In this document: in pieces, positions 53,736 to 62,728 of the stretch
How positions within the stretch are numbered: position 1 is the first letter of the stretch
How the letters are laid out: each line of letters opens with the position of its first letter
Translations under genes and position numbers: made by a program
Source of the DNA: CAWHYG01 sp963833505
GTDB lineage: Bacteria; Eisenbacteria; RBG-16-71-46; CAIMUX01
NCBI GenBank assembly: GCA_963833505.1
Contig: CAWHYG010000005.1
Span: forward strand, 496,001-560,000
DNA length: 64,000 nt
Direction: 5' to 3'
The notes under the pieces: model-generated
Database searches by the model: none
Told to the model about the DNA's origin: nothing
Seen by the model: only the letters and a program-made list of their open reading frames with translations

Positions 53736-55321
53736 TGGCTGGTTCTGCTCTTGGAGGAGACACGACGGTGAAGGTTCTTTCCGATCTTGGAGGCGCCACG
53801 ACCGTGACGGCGACGCGCGCGGGCGGCCTGGCCGGTAGAGGGGAGAGGCATGATCTGGACGTTCTCCTGGTTGCCGTGGGATCGCCTCATCCGGCCGCGG
53901 CCCGCCTGGCATCAAGGTCCGGCATCCCGCCGCTCGGAATCGCCTACCTCGCCGCTGTTCTGCGTCAGCGCGGCATCCGCGTTCGCATCGCCGATCTGAA
54001 CGTGCCGGGATGGACGCGGGAGCGTTTCAAACGCTGCCTGGAGTTGCAGCGCCCGAAGGTCGTCGGGCTCTCCTGCATGACGGAGTCGTATCGAAACGCC
54101 ATCCGCCTCGCGAGCTGGGTCCGGGTGACGAAGCCCGGCATCCGGCTCGTCGCCGGCGGGCCTCATGTCACGTTCGAGGACGCGGCGGCCCTTCGAACCG
54201 GCGTCTTCGACGTGGTCGCGAGAGGCGAAGGCGAGCACACGTGCCGGGAGCTGATGCCTCTTCTTCTCGAAGCCGGAGCCGGTCCGGTCGCATCGATCGC
54301 CGGGATTCGGTCCGTGCGCGGGATCAGCTTCCTGGAGCGAAGCGGGTCGGCGGTTGGCGCAACGCGCACGGAGGGCGGCGGCCGGAGTCGTCGTTCGGCG
54401 CGGCCCGACCGTACGATCGTCGATCGGCCGGAGGATGCCCGGGTGGTTCGCACCGAAGATCGTTCCTTCGAATCGGACCTGGATCAATTCCCCTGGCCGA
54501 CCCGGGATCTGCTCCCGATGGAGCGATATGGATCTCCCGGCAGCCTCCTCACCGGCCGGGGCTGTCCTGGGCGCTGCCTGTTCTGCGCGGCCGCGGCCAT
54601 GGCGGGAGGACGGCGCCGGTGCCGCAGGCCGGAAGCGGTCATCGAGGAGATCGCCTTCTTGCGCGCTTCGCGGATATCAGAGATCGTCTTCCTCGACGAT
54701 ACGTTGACCGGCGATCGACAGCACCTCGAGGACTTGCTGGACGGGCTCGAACGGCGCCGCTTTCGCATCACCTGGACCTGCGAATCCAGGATCGAGGCCA
54801 TGGATCCTTCGCTTCTCCGGCGCATGGCGCGCCTGGGATGCCATGGGATCCAGTACGGCATCGAAAGCGGCTCCGCGGATTCGCAGCGTCTCCTCGGCAA
54901 GGGCGCCTCGCGCGGCTATCGAGGGATTCTTGAAGCGACCCATCGCGCGGGCATCACGCCGGTCTGCAGCATGATCCTCGGGCTGCCTTGGGAGGACGAG
55001 GCCGCGGTAAGAACGACCATCGAGACCGGGCTTGAGATCCAACGGGAGTTCCTCGCGCGCGTCGGATTCGGCGTGCTGGTGTGTTTCCCCGGGACGCCGT
55101 TCTGGCGCCGGGCGTCACGTTTCGGCCTCCGGCGCCGGACGGGCGATTTCGACCAGTACACGATGCACACCCCGACCTGCGAGACCCGCCACCTGAGTCG
55201 CCAGGAGATGCGGCGCCTGCAGTTCGAGGCGACGGTCCGCCAGATCCGGGAGATGCCCCGCGAGCTAATCGCTCTTTCACGGTTCGGCCTGCCGGTCGGG
55301 GCGGAAGGAACGGCCCGATGA
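53726..55321 (+). CDS. B12-binding-domain radical SAM enzyme
   Basis: 531 residues; the ATG at 53726 follows GGAGGAG. The N-terminal part is a cobalamin-binding-type domain (PPLGIAYLAAVLRQRGIRVRI, PKVVGLSCMTE, LVAGGPHVTFEDAA). The radical SAM core has the cluster motif C280-x3-C284-x2-C287 (GCPGRCLFC), then EIVFLDDTLT, ITWTCESRIEAMD and GIQYGIESGS. This class makes methylations and other difficult C-C or C-S changes on peptides and small molecules. A charged insert with RTEGGGRSRRSARPDR sits between the two domains, where similar enzymes have a shorter linker. The stop overlaps the start of the barrel gene (ATGA). Confidence 0.88.
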   Translation: MAVMAGSALGGDTTVKVLSDLGGATTVTATRAGGLAGRGERHDLDVLLVAVGSPHPAAARLASRSGIPPLGIAYLAAVLRQRGIRVRIADLNVPGWTRERFKRCLELQRPKVVGLSCMTESYRNAIRLASWVRVTKPGIRLVAGGPHVTFEDAAALRTGVFDVVARGEGEHTCRELMPLLLEAGAGPVASIAGIRSVRGISFLERSGSAVGATRTEGGGRSRRSARPDRTIVDRPEDARVVRTEDRSFESDLDQFPWPTRDLLPMERYGSPGSLLTGRGCPGRCLFCAAAAMAGGRRRCRRPEAVIEEIAFLRASRISEIVFLDDTLTGDRQHLEDLLDGLERRRFRITWTCESRIEAMDPSLLRRMARLGCHGIQYGIESGSADSQRLLGKGASRGYRGILEATHRAGITPVCSMILGLPWEDEAAVRTTIETGLEIQREFLARVGFGVLVCFPGTPFWRRASRFGLRRRTGDFDQYTMHTPTCETRHLSRQEMRRLQFEATVRQIREMPRELIALSRFGLPVGAEGTAR

Positions 55322-57459
55322 ATGCCGCGCGATTCCGCGGCCAGAGGGCATGGCTGGTTCGCTCCGTGCTCACCCTCGCGTTAGGCGCACTCTTCCCTTC
55401 GCTCTTGGCCGGTCTCGGTTCCGCCGCCGAGCTGCCGCCCCCAGGGACGCCGATCGAGCTGCCGCCGGTCGACGTCTACGGCGCGCGTCTAACCCTGGCC
55501 GAATTGATCGACCGGGCCGACCGGGCGGTGGAAGAGAGCCAGAAGCTGGATGTCCCGCACCGTTATACCGAGCAGGTTCGATTCGTCGCGAGCTGGGACG
55601 ACTCCGGCAAGGTCGGCCGGCGCCGCGACGCCTTCGAGGAGATCTCGCGCGTCGAGGTGCTCCGGGGCCGCCAGACGAGGTCGATCCGGCTCGAAACCCA
55701 TCAAGAGACCTGGCGCGGCGATTCGCTCGTCTCCAACAAGGTCGACGAGAAGGTCCGCGTCCAGGTCCGCGCGCAGATCGAGGACCTCGAGGGGCTTCCC
55801 TTCTCGGTCCGCGGGGGAGACTACCGCTATCGGATCCTGGAGCGCCGGCCGCTGGGGGATCGGGCGCTCCTGCGCGTCGCCTACTCCCCGATCGGGGACT
55901 TCACCGCCGTGCCGGAAGGCGAGGTCTGGTTGGATTCGCACAACTATATCGTCCTGCTCCAGACCGGCGACATGCACAAGAACCTGTTCATGCCGATGAT
56001 GATCAAGGACGTCGACTGGTTCTGGATCCGGCGGGAGGCCTACGGTCCGATCTGGTTGGTCAAGGAATTCGCCCTGAGCATCCGCCTCAGACACCTCGGC
56101 ATCGGCGCTCCGTCCCGGGTCGAGGCTCGCATCCGGATCTACGACGTTTCCGTGGGCGATTCGACTGCGGGCGGGATTCTGCCCGGAGAGAAGGAGCCGG
56201 GCAAAGCGGCGATCAGAACCGCGCGGGCGGAGACGCCGGGCGACCATCGCGTCCGGGCGGTTCTGGACAGCGTGATGCAAGCGGCCCAGGCCCGCGCCGA
56301 TCCGCTCTTGAACCGCGGTTTCTCCGGCGATCTCGCCCGCGTGGCATCGCGCGGAGATTCGCTGCTGGCCGCCGGGCCCGGACCGGGCCGGCTCCGGCTC
56401 GAATCCTGGCATCCGGTGGTGCGTTACAACCGTACGGAACGTCTCATGACCGGATTGGAAGGGACGTTCCGCTATCGGACTCCGATCAACCGGATCACCG
56501 CCGGCGCCGGCTATGCCTTCGGACTGGCCCGCGCGTTGGGGCATGCGGGCGTTGAGTTGGCGCCGGACGAGCGCGGGCAGACGTGGCACTGGGGGCTCGG
56601 AGTCTCGGTGCGGGATGAGGTCAGCACCTTCGGCGCGCAGCCGCAGCTTCTTGGCGCCCTGTTCACCTTTGTCGGCTACCACGATCCGGTCGACTATTAC
56701 AGAAATCGGCAGATCGAGCTGGAGCCGTCGATCCGCCGCCGGCAGAGTTTCCAACTCGAGCTTCCGTTTCGGTTCGGAGAAGACCTGACCCTTCCGGCTG
56801 GATCGCTCTGGACCGTCCAGGGAATCTCCAGAGGCAAGCCTCTCCTGCCGATCGACCCGGGCCGCATCCGGGCCGGAGGATTGCAGCTCCAAGCCGGCGG
56901 ATCCGAATGGCCGCTGGGGCTGACGATCAAGGCCAGAACGGAATTCTCCGGACGCCGGTTCGGCGCCGACCTGGTCTATCGGGAGGGCGACTGTGAACTC
57001 GGGTTCCAACCGACGTTGCCCGGGGCGCGGCGTTTGGACCTGAGGATCCAGGGATTCGCAGGGTCGGCCGGACTGCCGCGCCAGAGGTTCCTGTATCTCG
57101 GCGGTCCCGGGACGCTTCGCGCCTATCGGCAGCAGACGCTGGCCGGGCGGTCCGGCTACCACATCGGCGGCGAGTTCTACCTCAACCGCGACATCGTGGG
57201 ATGGCTGCCCTTCGTTCCCGATCGCGGGCTCGGCCTGGAGGCGTTCCTGGCCGGAGATTTTGGGCAGGTTGCGGGCTCGCCGCAGGTCGACGGCGCAACG
57301 GCGAGCGGGTCCCCTGCGCGAGCTTCAGTCGGAGTCGGCTGCTGGAAGGCAATGCTCCTGCCGGGAATCCAGCGGGTTTCCCTCAGCCTGCACACGGGCG
57401 TCGGAACCGCGGACCGCCCATGGACCGTGAGGCTCGAGGCGTCGAACCAGGCGAGGTAG
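55318..57459 (+). CDS. Outer-membrane barrel, Omp85-like with N-terminal soluble domain
   Basis: 713 residues with a signal peptide (SVLTLALGALFPSLLAG, cleavage near SAAE). Residues about 45-270 form a soluble part with a LolA-like feel (WLDSHNYIVLLQTGD, FMPMMIKDVDWFWIR). The C-terminal half is a barrel whose loop motif LGGPGTLRAYRQQTLAGR matches the VRGF/Y segment of the Omp85 superfamily, with Ala in place of the usual Gly. The last strand (PWTVRLEASNQAR) ends the protein. It overlaps the radical SAM gene start-to-stop, so it probably belongs to the same operon and could export or respond to the modified peptide; this is inference. Confidence 0.7.
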   Translation: MNAARFRGQRAWLVRSVLTLALGALFPSLLAGLGSAAELPPPGTPIELPPVDVYGARLTLAELIDRADRAVEESQKLDVPHRYTEQVRFVASWDDSGKVGRRRDAFEEISRVEVLRGRQTRSIRLETHQETWRGDSLVSNKVDEKVRVQVRAQIEDLEGLPFSVRGGDYRYRILERRPLGDRALLRVAYSPIGDFTAVPEGEVWLDSHNYIVLLQTGDMHKNLFMPMMIKDVDWFWIRREAYGPIWLVKEFALSIRLRHLGIGAPSRVEARIRIYDVSVGDSTAGGILPGEKEPGKAAIRTARAETPGDHRVRAVLDSVMQAAQARADPLLNRGFSGDLARVASRGDSLLAAGPGPGRLRLESWHPVVRYNRTERLMTGLEGTFRYRTPINRITAGAGYAFGLARALGHAGVELAPDERGQTWHWGLGVSVRDEVSTFGAQPQLLGALFTFVGYHDPVDYYRNRQIELEPSIRRRQSFQLELPFRFGEDLTLPAGSLWTVQGISRGKPLLPIDPGRIRAGGLQLQAGGSEWPLGLTIKARTEFSGRRFGADLVYREGDCELGFQPTLPGARRLDLRIQGFAGSAGLPRQRFLYLGGPGTLRAYRQQTLAGRSGYHIGGEFYLNRDIVGWLPFVPDRGLGLEAFLAGDFGQVAGSPQVDGATASGSPARASVGVGCWKAMLLPGIQRVSLSLHTGVGTADRPWTVRLEASNQAR

Positions 57460-57590
57460 ACCTTTCGGGCGGACCTCTCAGAATGACCTTGCCGGTTCCG
57501 AAGGTCGGATCGGCGCCAGCCTCCCTCGCCCGGCGTCGACTTCGCTTCGCTCTCGAGTCGGCCTCGGCACGTCCGGCTCGCGGTCTGCCT

Positions 57591-58583
57591 TCAGTTGGCC
57601 CCCGCGTTCACGCCGCTCATGGCCCACTGCGCTCCCAGGGCCTCGGCCTGGGCGCGCATCGTCCGGCCGACCGTTTTCATGGCATCGGGCGAGGGGAAGA
57701 TGATCTCGTCCCGGGCGAAGCGAAACGCCCCGGAGCGGCCGCTGTGCTTGTCGTTGTATCCCATGGCGAATCCCAGCCAGTCGCCGTGATAGCGGCACAG
57801 CATCAAAGCGGTGACGTCGGTGGTGTCGAGAAGGCTGCCCAGCAGCTTGTCGACGAAGGCGTCGATCTTGATCACGACGGTTCCCTGTTGGAGTCCGAAC
57901 AGGTGAACGTCCTCGAGGTCGATCGTTGCCGGCACCCACTTGCCGTGGACCTTCTCAGTGTCCGACATCCGCACGCGGCCGAGATTCCATTCGCGAAAGA
58001 TGCAGGTCTGCGTGGCCGTGAAACTCCCCGGATGATATCCGAGGATGCTGTACGGAATCGGCAGATCCAGGTCTCCGTTGAAATGGATCGTGACGAGGGC
58101 GGTATGTCCGAGAAGGACGGGAGTGCGAGTGAGGTCCTGCAGAGATGCATACGGCAGTCGGCTCTTGGCCTTGCAAGTCTGAAGCGCGGACTGGACGCGA
58201 TCCTCGGTCAAGGTCCCATAGGCGTCGGACTGGACCAGGCCGACCAGGATGGCAAAGACCGGATCCTTCACGCCGTCTTGAAGCTGCAGAACCTCGGGGA
58301 TGCCACGGACGGGCGCGGACGAGACGACGTTGGAAGGCGAATGCAGGGCTGAGCTGGTGCGGGCGTCAGGACCATTGTCGGCAGAAGCAGTTGCAGCCCC
58401 GGCGGCGGGGTCGGTCGGAGCCGAGTTGACCGGCGCGCTCAAGACTGCGTTGGCAGAGGCGCCCAGGGTCGGGCCCGCGCAGGGCGCCAGCCCCGACCAA
58501 AGCGCCAGCCCCGCGCAGAGCGCCCGATGCGCGATCGGACCGACAGAAAGGGGCAAGCGTCGAACGGAATTCTCTCGAGCCAT
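57591..58583 (-). CDS. Secreted hypothetical protein
   Basis: 330 residues. The N-terminal part is hydrophobic and then low-complexity, Ala/Ser/Pro-rich (to about residue 95). The rest is a globular domain I do not recognise, with TALVTIHFNGDLDLPIPYSILGYHPGSF, the phrase DLEDVHLFGLQQGTVVIKIDAFVDKLLGS and FARDEIIFPSPDAMKTVGRTM. No catalytic motif is visible. It is alone on the minus strand between the barrel and addB. The start at 58583 has no strong ribosome site, so the real start could differ. Confidence 0.6.
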   Translation of the reverse strand: MARENSVRRLPLSVGPIAHRALCAGLALWSGLAPCAGPTLGASANAVLSAPVNSAPTDPAAGAATASADNGPDARTSSALHSPSNVVSSAPVRGIPEVLQLQDGVKDPVFAILVGLVQSDAYGTLTEDRVQSALQTCKAKSRLPYASLQDLTRTPVLLGHTALVTIHFNGDLDLPIPYSILGYHPGSFTATQTCIFREWNLGRVRMSDTEKVHGKWVPATIDLEDVHLFGLQQGTVVIKIDAFVDKLLGSLLDTTDVTALMLCRYHGDWLGFAMGYNDKHSGRSGAFRFARDEIIFPSPDAMKTVGRTMRAQAEALGAQWAMSGVNAGAN

Positions 58584-58798
58584 GGAATCATGATTGCATG
58601 CGAGGCACCGGCTCGCAACGCGGAGGGGTGCGCCTTCCCGAACCGTGACCAGCGGCGGCTCAAGCCGCTTCCCGCAAGATCAACCCTGAGATACGATTCC
58701 GCTGGTAACGCGATCGGCTGCGGCGTCTCCGTCTGAACGGGTCCGTCTGTCGGTCGCTTCGCGGCGGACCTCGTGTTCGCTGTCACCGGGGGGGCCGC

Positions 58799-61700
58799 AT
58801 GCCCGTCCGCTTCCTGCTCGGACCGGCCGGATCCGGCAAGACGCGCCACTGCCTGCTGGCGTTGCGCGAGCTTGAGAAAGCAGGGCGCCCGGGAATCTAC
58901 CTGGTTCCGGAACAGTTCACCTATTCCGCCGATCGAGAGCTGCTGGACGACCCCGATCTCTTCGGGCTGCGTCACGTCCGCGTTCTCTCTTTCACCCGGT
59001 TCGGATGGTGGCTGCGCGAGCTGGCGGCCGCACCCGCGCCGCCGGCGATTCCGGAAGCCGTGCGGCCGATGCTCCTGCGGGCGGTGCTGGCGCGCATGCC
59101 GGAAAAGACCCTGGGGCCGCTGGCTGCGCTTCGAGGACGCCAGGGATTCCTGGAAGAGCTGAGCGCCTTCATCCGCGAGGTCCGGGTGCACGGTGCGGTG
59201 GCGTTCTTCGATGCAGTGCGGCTGGGGCTGAGCCCCGAGGGGAGTGTTCCCTCCGCGACGCGCGCGAAGATCGAAGCGCTGTCCGCGGTTTTTGAAGCCT
59301 ACGCGACCGCGCTCCGGAATCTGGGTCGCGTCGATCCCGAGGAAGGTCTCACCGATGCCGAGCCGCTGATTGCCGGGCTCGCCGATCGGATCGCGCCGAT
59401 CGCCGTCTTCGTGGACGGATTTCTATCCTGGACCCGGCGAGAGAGAGAGGTTCTCGCTGCGGTGGCGCTGACCGGCGCCCGGGTTGAGATTTCACTTTGC
59501 TGCGATGGTCCGGAGGATCTGGAGCCGACCCGACCTCAGCTTGACTCCGGTCGCACAGCCCCAGTCGGAGCGCCGGTGGATGCCGGAGGCGAAGCCCGGA
59601 AGGCATCGGAGCCGGGGAATCGGTCCGGCCGCGCAGACGGAGCGCCGGCGGGTGCCGGGGGCGAGGCAGTGCCTCGGCTGCCGTTCATTCCGGTGGCGAG
59701 AAGCCATCGGGAGCTGGCGAACGCCTTCCGGCGAGCTGGCGCCAGGATCGAGGATCCGCTTTGCCTCCAGGTCGGCGAAAACCCGGGCTCGGCGTTGGAG
59801 CGGCTCGAGCGGGGCCTCTTTTCCGCGGCGTCGCTACAACCTCCCGAGCCGGGCCTCAGCTCTGCTGCGTCGTCACAACTTCCCGAGCCGGGCCTCGGTT
59901 CTGCTGCGTCGTCGCAACTTCCCGGACCCACCACGGGTCTGCTCGACGACCCCGCTTCGGCCTCGGTCTGCCTGCAGCCGGCCCGCGATCACCGCTCCGA
60001 GGTCCTGCTCTGGGCGCGACAGATCGATCGCTGGACGCGGCTGGACCCGAACCCGGTCAGGCCGGGCGAGGTTGCCGTGCTGGTTCGCGGGATCGAACCG
60101 TATCGGGATCTGGTCCGCGAGATCTTCCCCCGGTATCAGATCCCGGTGTTTCTGGATGAGAGGCGAAGCTTCCTGGCCCATCCGCGCGTGCGCCTGCTGC
60201 TCGATGCTCTGGAGGTGATTCTCTCCGGATGGCGTCGCGACGCCGTCATCGCTTTTCTGCGGAATCCGCTGCTCGGCGCTCCGCCGGCCTCGGTCGACCT
60301 CTGTGAAAATCTTTCGCTGGAATTCGGCTGGGACTTTGACACCTGGACCCTGCCCGAATGGAAGGAGTACCAGACGCTGCCACGGCAGCGTGTGGCGCGC
60401 CGCGCCGAATCCGTAGACGAGCCCGGTTCGAACGGCGGCGATGAAGAAACCGAAGAAGCGGCGGAGGCGCACGGCTACGAGGATCTGGGACTCGGCGGAA
60501 TGCGCGAGTCAACCGAGCCCTCGCGCGCTGCCTCCGAATCCTCGGGCGCCGCCTCGGCCGAACCCTCGCGCGCCGCCTTCGTCGATCCCTTGCGCCGGCG
60601 TCTGCTCTTTCCGCTTCGCGCCTTCGAGGATGCCTGGCCAGAGGACGGACGAACCGGCCCGGAGGCGGCGGGAGCGATCCGGTTTCTGGAAGAAGCGCTG
60701 GTCGGTTCCCAGGGCGGCTCCGGCGCTCTGGGCGCAACCGGGTGCGCGCTCGAGGATCCGGATCCGGAGTGGACAGCCAGGGTCGACGCGGTCGTGGACG
60801 AGCTGCTGGACGAAGCCGGCCGGCTGTGGCGCGACGTCCGGGTGAGCCTCGATGAGTTCGCCCGCACCCTTCGTCAGGGCTGCGCGTCCGCGCGGGTCGG
60901 GATCCCGCCGCTTCGCCTGGATCAGGTGGCGATCGGGGACGTCCAACGGACGCGGCTCCACGACGTCCGCCGTCTGATCGCAGGCGGGCTCAACGACGCC
61001 GTGTTCCCGCGCGCGGTCCTGGATGATCCGATCTTGAATGAGCAGGATCGCGGCATCCTGGGCCGCGCCGGTCTCAACCTGGGCCCGACGGCCGCCGAGC
61101 GTCAGGAAGAGGAGGTCTACCTCTTCTACATTGCGCTGACGCGGGCATCGGAGCGATTGCTGCTGACCTGGTGCATGAACGGCGACAAAGGCGAGTCGGT
61201 CCCGCGGTCCCTCTTCATCGAGGAGGTGCTTCGCTGCCTTCCGGATGCGGCCGAGTTTCCAGCACCGTCGGATCCGGATCGGGCGGCGCCGGATCGCCTG
61301 CAGACGCCGGGCGAGCTGGGCGACCGCCTCGTGGCCGAGCTGGCAGGCGCTCTCCGGGAGCGACCGGCCCCGCCGATCGAAGGCGGTGGGAACCTCGACC
61401 GAAGCGAGGCATCCTCCGCGGGCTCGGGCAACGGAAGCGAGGGGATCGGATCCTCGGTGGACCCGAGCGCCCGTTCCAGGTCCGCGGCGCGGCCCTTCTT
61501 CGACGAAAACGCCGTCCTCCGAGCCGTGTATAACTCCACGCTTCGCGACCGACCGATTCCATCCGAGTCCGAGCGCCGGCAAGCCGTCCCGCAATCCCTC
61601 CCCGCCCTGATCACGGTATCCGAACGCTTGCGGGCCAGCCTTCCCGCGTTGCTGTATGCCAACGAGGACTACCTGCCGTCGGAGATTCGGGCTCGCGCCT

Positions 61701-62728
61701 TCCTCGATCGCGAGTTCACCTCCAGCGTGACGAGGCTCCAGCAGTATGCGGAGTGCCCCTATCAGAGCTTCGCCCAGACCCAGCTGGGGCTGGTTCCGCG
61801 GCCGGTGGCCCAGGTGTCTCCTCTCGAAACCGGAATCCTCGCCCACGCCGCCCTGGATCGGTTCTTCCGCCTTCCGATTCGCCCCGGCCACGCGGCGATC
61901 GAGGGGCGCCTCGGCGAGGTGTTCCGGGGGCTCGAGGAGATTCCCGAACTGGTGGCCTTTCGGAACGACGAGGCCAGCCGGTATCAGTGGAACAGCACGC
62001 GTCTCCGGCTCGTTCGTTATCTCATGGAGGAGACGGAGAGGCTCAAGGAGTCGTCCTACCGGCCGGAGAGCCTGGAGCTGTCATTCGGCCCGGGCTCAGG
62101 AAATCCTCTGGCGATTCCGCTCGCGACCGGGGACACGCTCCTCCTGGTCGGCCGCATCGACCGGTTGGATCTTCGCCGGGAACAGGACAGGATTCACGCC
62201 CTGGTGCTCGATTACAAACGCAGTCGAAAGCTCGGACTTCCCGGAACCATCGAGCGCGGCCTGGACCTGCAGCTCGCCGCCTATCTTCTCTTCGTGCGCG
62301 ACGTGCTCGGATGGCAGCCCTCGGGCGGATTCTACGTGCCGGTTCTGCCTGGCCCGGCGAGAAGCGAAGAATTGAAGACCGAGGAGGTCAACCCCCTGGG
62401 TATCCAGATGCACGGGATCTTCCTCGGCGCCGAACGGGACGCGATCGACGGCGCGCGGAACATGCTGGTCCGAGAGACGGGAAGCACCCGGCAGAGCCTG
62501 TCCTCGGCCGGGGAGTTGAATCGGCTTCTCGAGGTCGCCCGCGGGCATCTGGCCAGCTTTGCCGCGACCTGGCGCAGCGGCTGGATCGCGCCGCGGCCGT
62601 TGGAGACGAAGCACGAGCTGCCGTGCGCCTACTGCGACTTCGCGGCCTTGTGTCGTTTTCGTCCCGGGTCACGCGCCGTCCGGAAGGAGCCGGCCCAGGG
62701 GATGCTGCCGGGGTTGACGCCGAAATGA
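58799..62728 (+). CDS. addB: ATP-dependent helicase/nuclease subunit AddB with low-complexity inserts
   Basis: 1309 residues, where most AddB proteins have 1100-1170. The Walker A motif GPAGSGKT is at residues 8-15. The C-terminal nuclease domain has the metal-binding LVLDYKRSRKL. The [4Fe-4S] cluster Cys set is visible: C986 in AECPYQSF and C1276, C1279, C1285 in LPCAYCDFAALC. With AddA it processes double-strand ends for homologous recombination. Extra residues lie in at least two places: Gly/Ala-rich at about 255-290, a 39-bp tandem repeat at 341-379, and a Ser/Ala/Glu-rich stretch near 570-600. The stop overlaps the addA start. Confidence 0.9.
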   Translation: MPVRFLLGPAGSGKTRHCLLALRELEKAGRPGIYLVPEQFTYSADRELLDDPDLFGLRHVRVLSFTRFGWWLRELAAAPAPPAIPEAVRPMLLRAVLARMPEKTLGPLAALRGRQGFLEELSAFIREVRVHGAVAFFDAVRLGLSPEGSVPSATRAKIEALSAVFEAYATALRNLGRVDPEEGLTDAEPLIAGLADRIAPIAVFVDGFLSWTRREREVLAAVALTGARVEISLCCDGPEDLEPTRPQLDSGRTAPVGAPVDAGGEARKASEPGNRSGRADGAPAGAGGEAVPRLPFIPVARSHRELANAFRRAGARIEDPLCLQVGENPGSALERLERGLFSAASLQPPEPGLSSAASSQLPEPGLGSAASSQLPGPTTGLLDDPASASVCLQPARDHRSEVLLWARQIDRWTRLDPNPVRPGEVAVLVRGIEPYRDLVREIFPRYQIPVFLDERRSFLAHPRVRLLLDALEVILSGWRRDAVIAFLRNPLLGAPPASVDLCENLSLEFGWDFDTWTLPEWKEYQTLPRQRVARRAESVDEPGSNGGDEETEEAAEAHGYEDLGLGGMRESTEPSRAASESSGAASAEPSRAAFVDPLRRRLLFPLRAFEDAWPEDGRTGPEAAGAIRFLEEALVGSQGGSGALGATGCALEDPDPEWTARVDAVVDELLDEAGRLWRDVRVSLDEFARTLRQGCASARVGIPPLRLDQVAIGDVQRTRLHDVRRLIAGGLNDAVFPRAVLDDPILNEQDRGILGRAGLNLGPTAAERQEEEVYLFYIALTRASERLLLTWCMNGDKGESVPRSLFIEEVLRCLPDAAEFPAPSDPDRAAPDRLQTPGELGDRLVAELAGALRERPAPPIEGGGNLDRSEASSAGSGNGSEGIGSSVDPSARSRSAARPFFDENAVLRAVYNSTLRDRPIPSESERRQAVPQSLPALITVSERLRASLPALLYANEDYLPSEIRARAFLDREFTSSVTRLQQYAECPYQSFAQTQLGLVPRPVAQVSPLETGILAHAALDRFFRLPIRPGHAAIEGRLGEVFRGLEEIPELVAFRNDEASRYQWNSTRLRLVRYLMEETERLKESSYRPESLELSFGPGSGNPLAIPLATGDTLLLVGRIDRLDLRREQDRIHALVLDYKRSRKLGLPGTIERGLDLQLAAYLLFVRDVLGWQPSGGFYVPVLPGPARSEELKTEEVNPLGIQMHGIFLGAERDAIDGARNMLVRETGSTRQSLSSAGELNRLLEVARGHLASFAATWRSGWIAPRPLETKHELPCAYCDFAALCRFRPGSRAVRKEPAQGMLPGLTPK
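59819..59935. repeat. Three-copy 39-bp tandem repeat inside addB
   Basis: The units encode 13 residues each: FSAASLQPPEPGL, SSAASSQLPEPGL and GSAASSQLPGPTT. They keep the reading frame. Confidence 0.85.
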
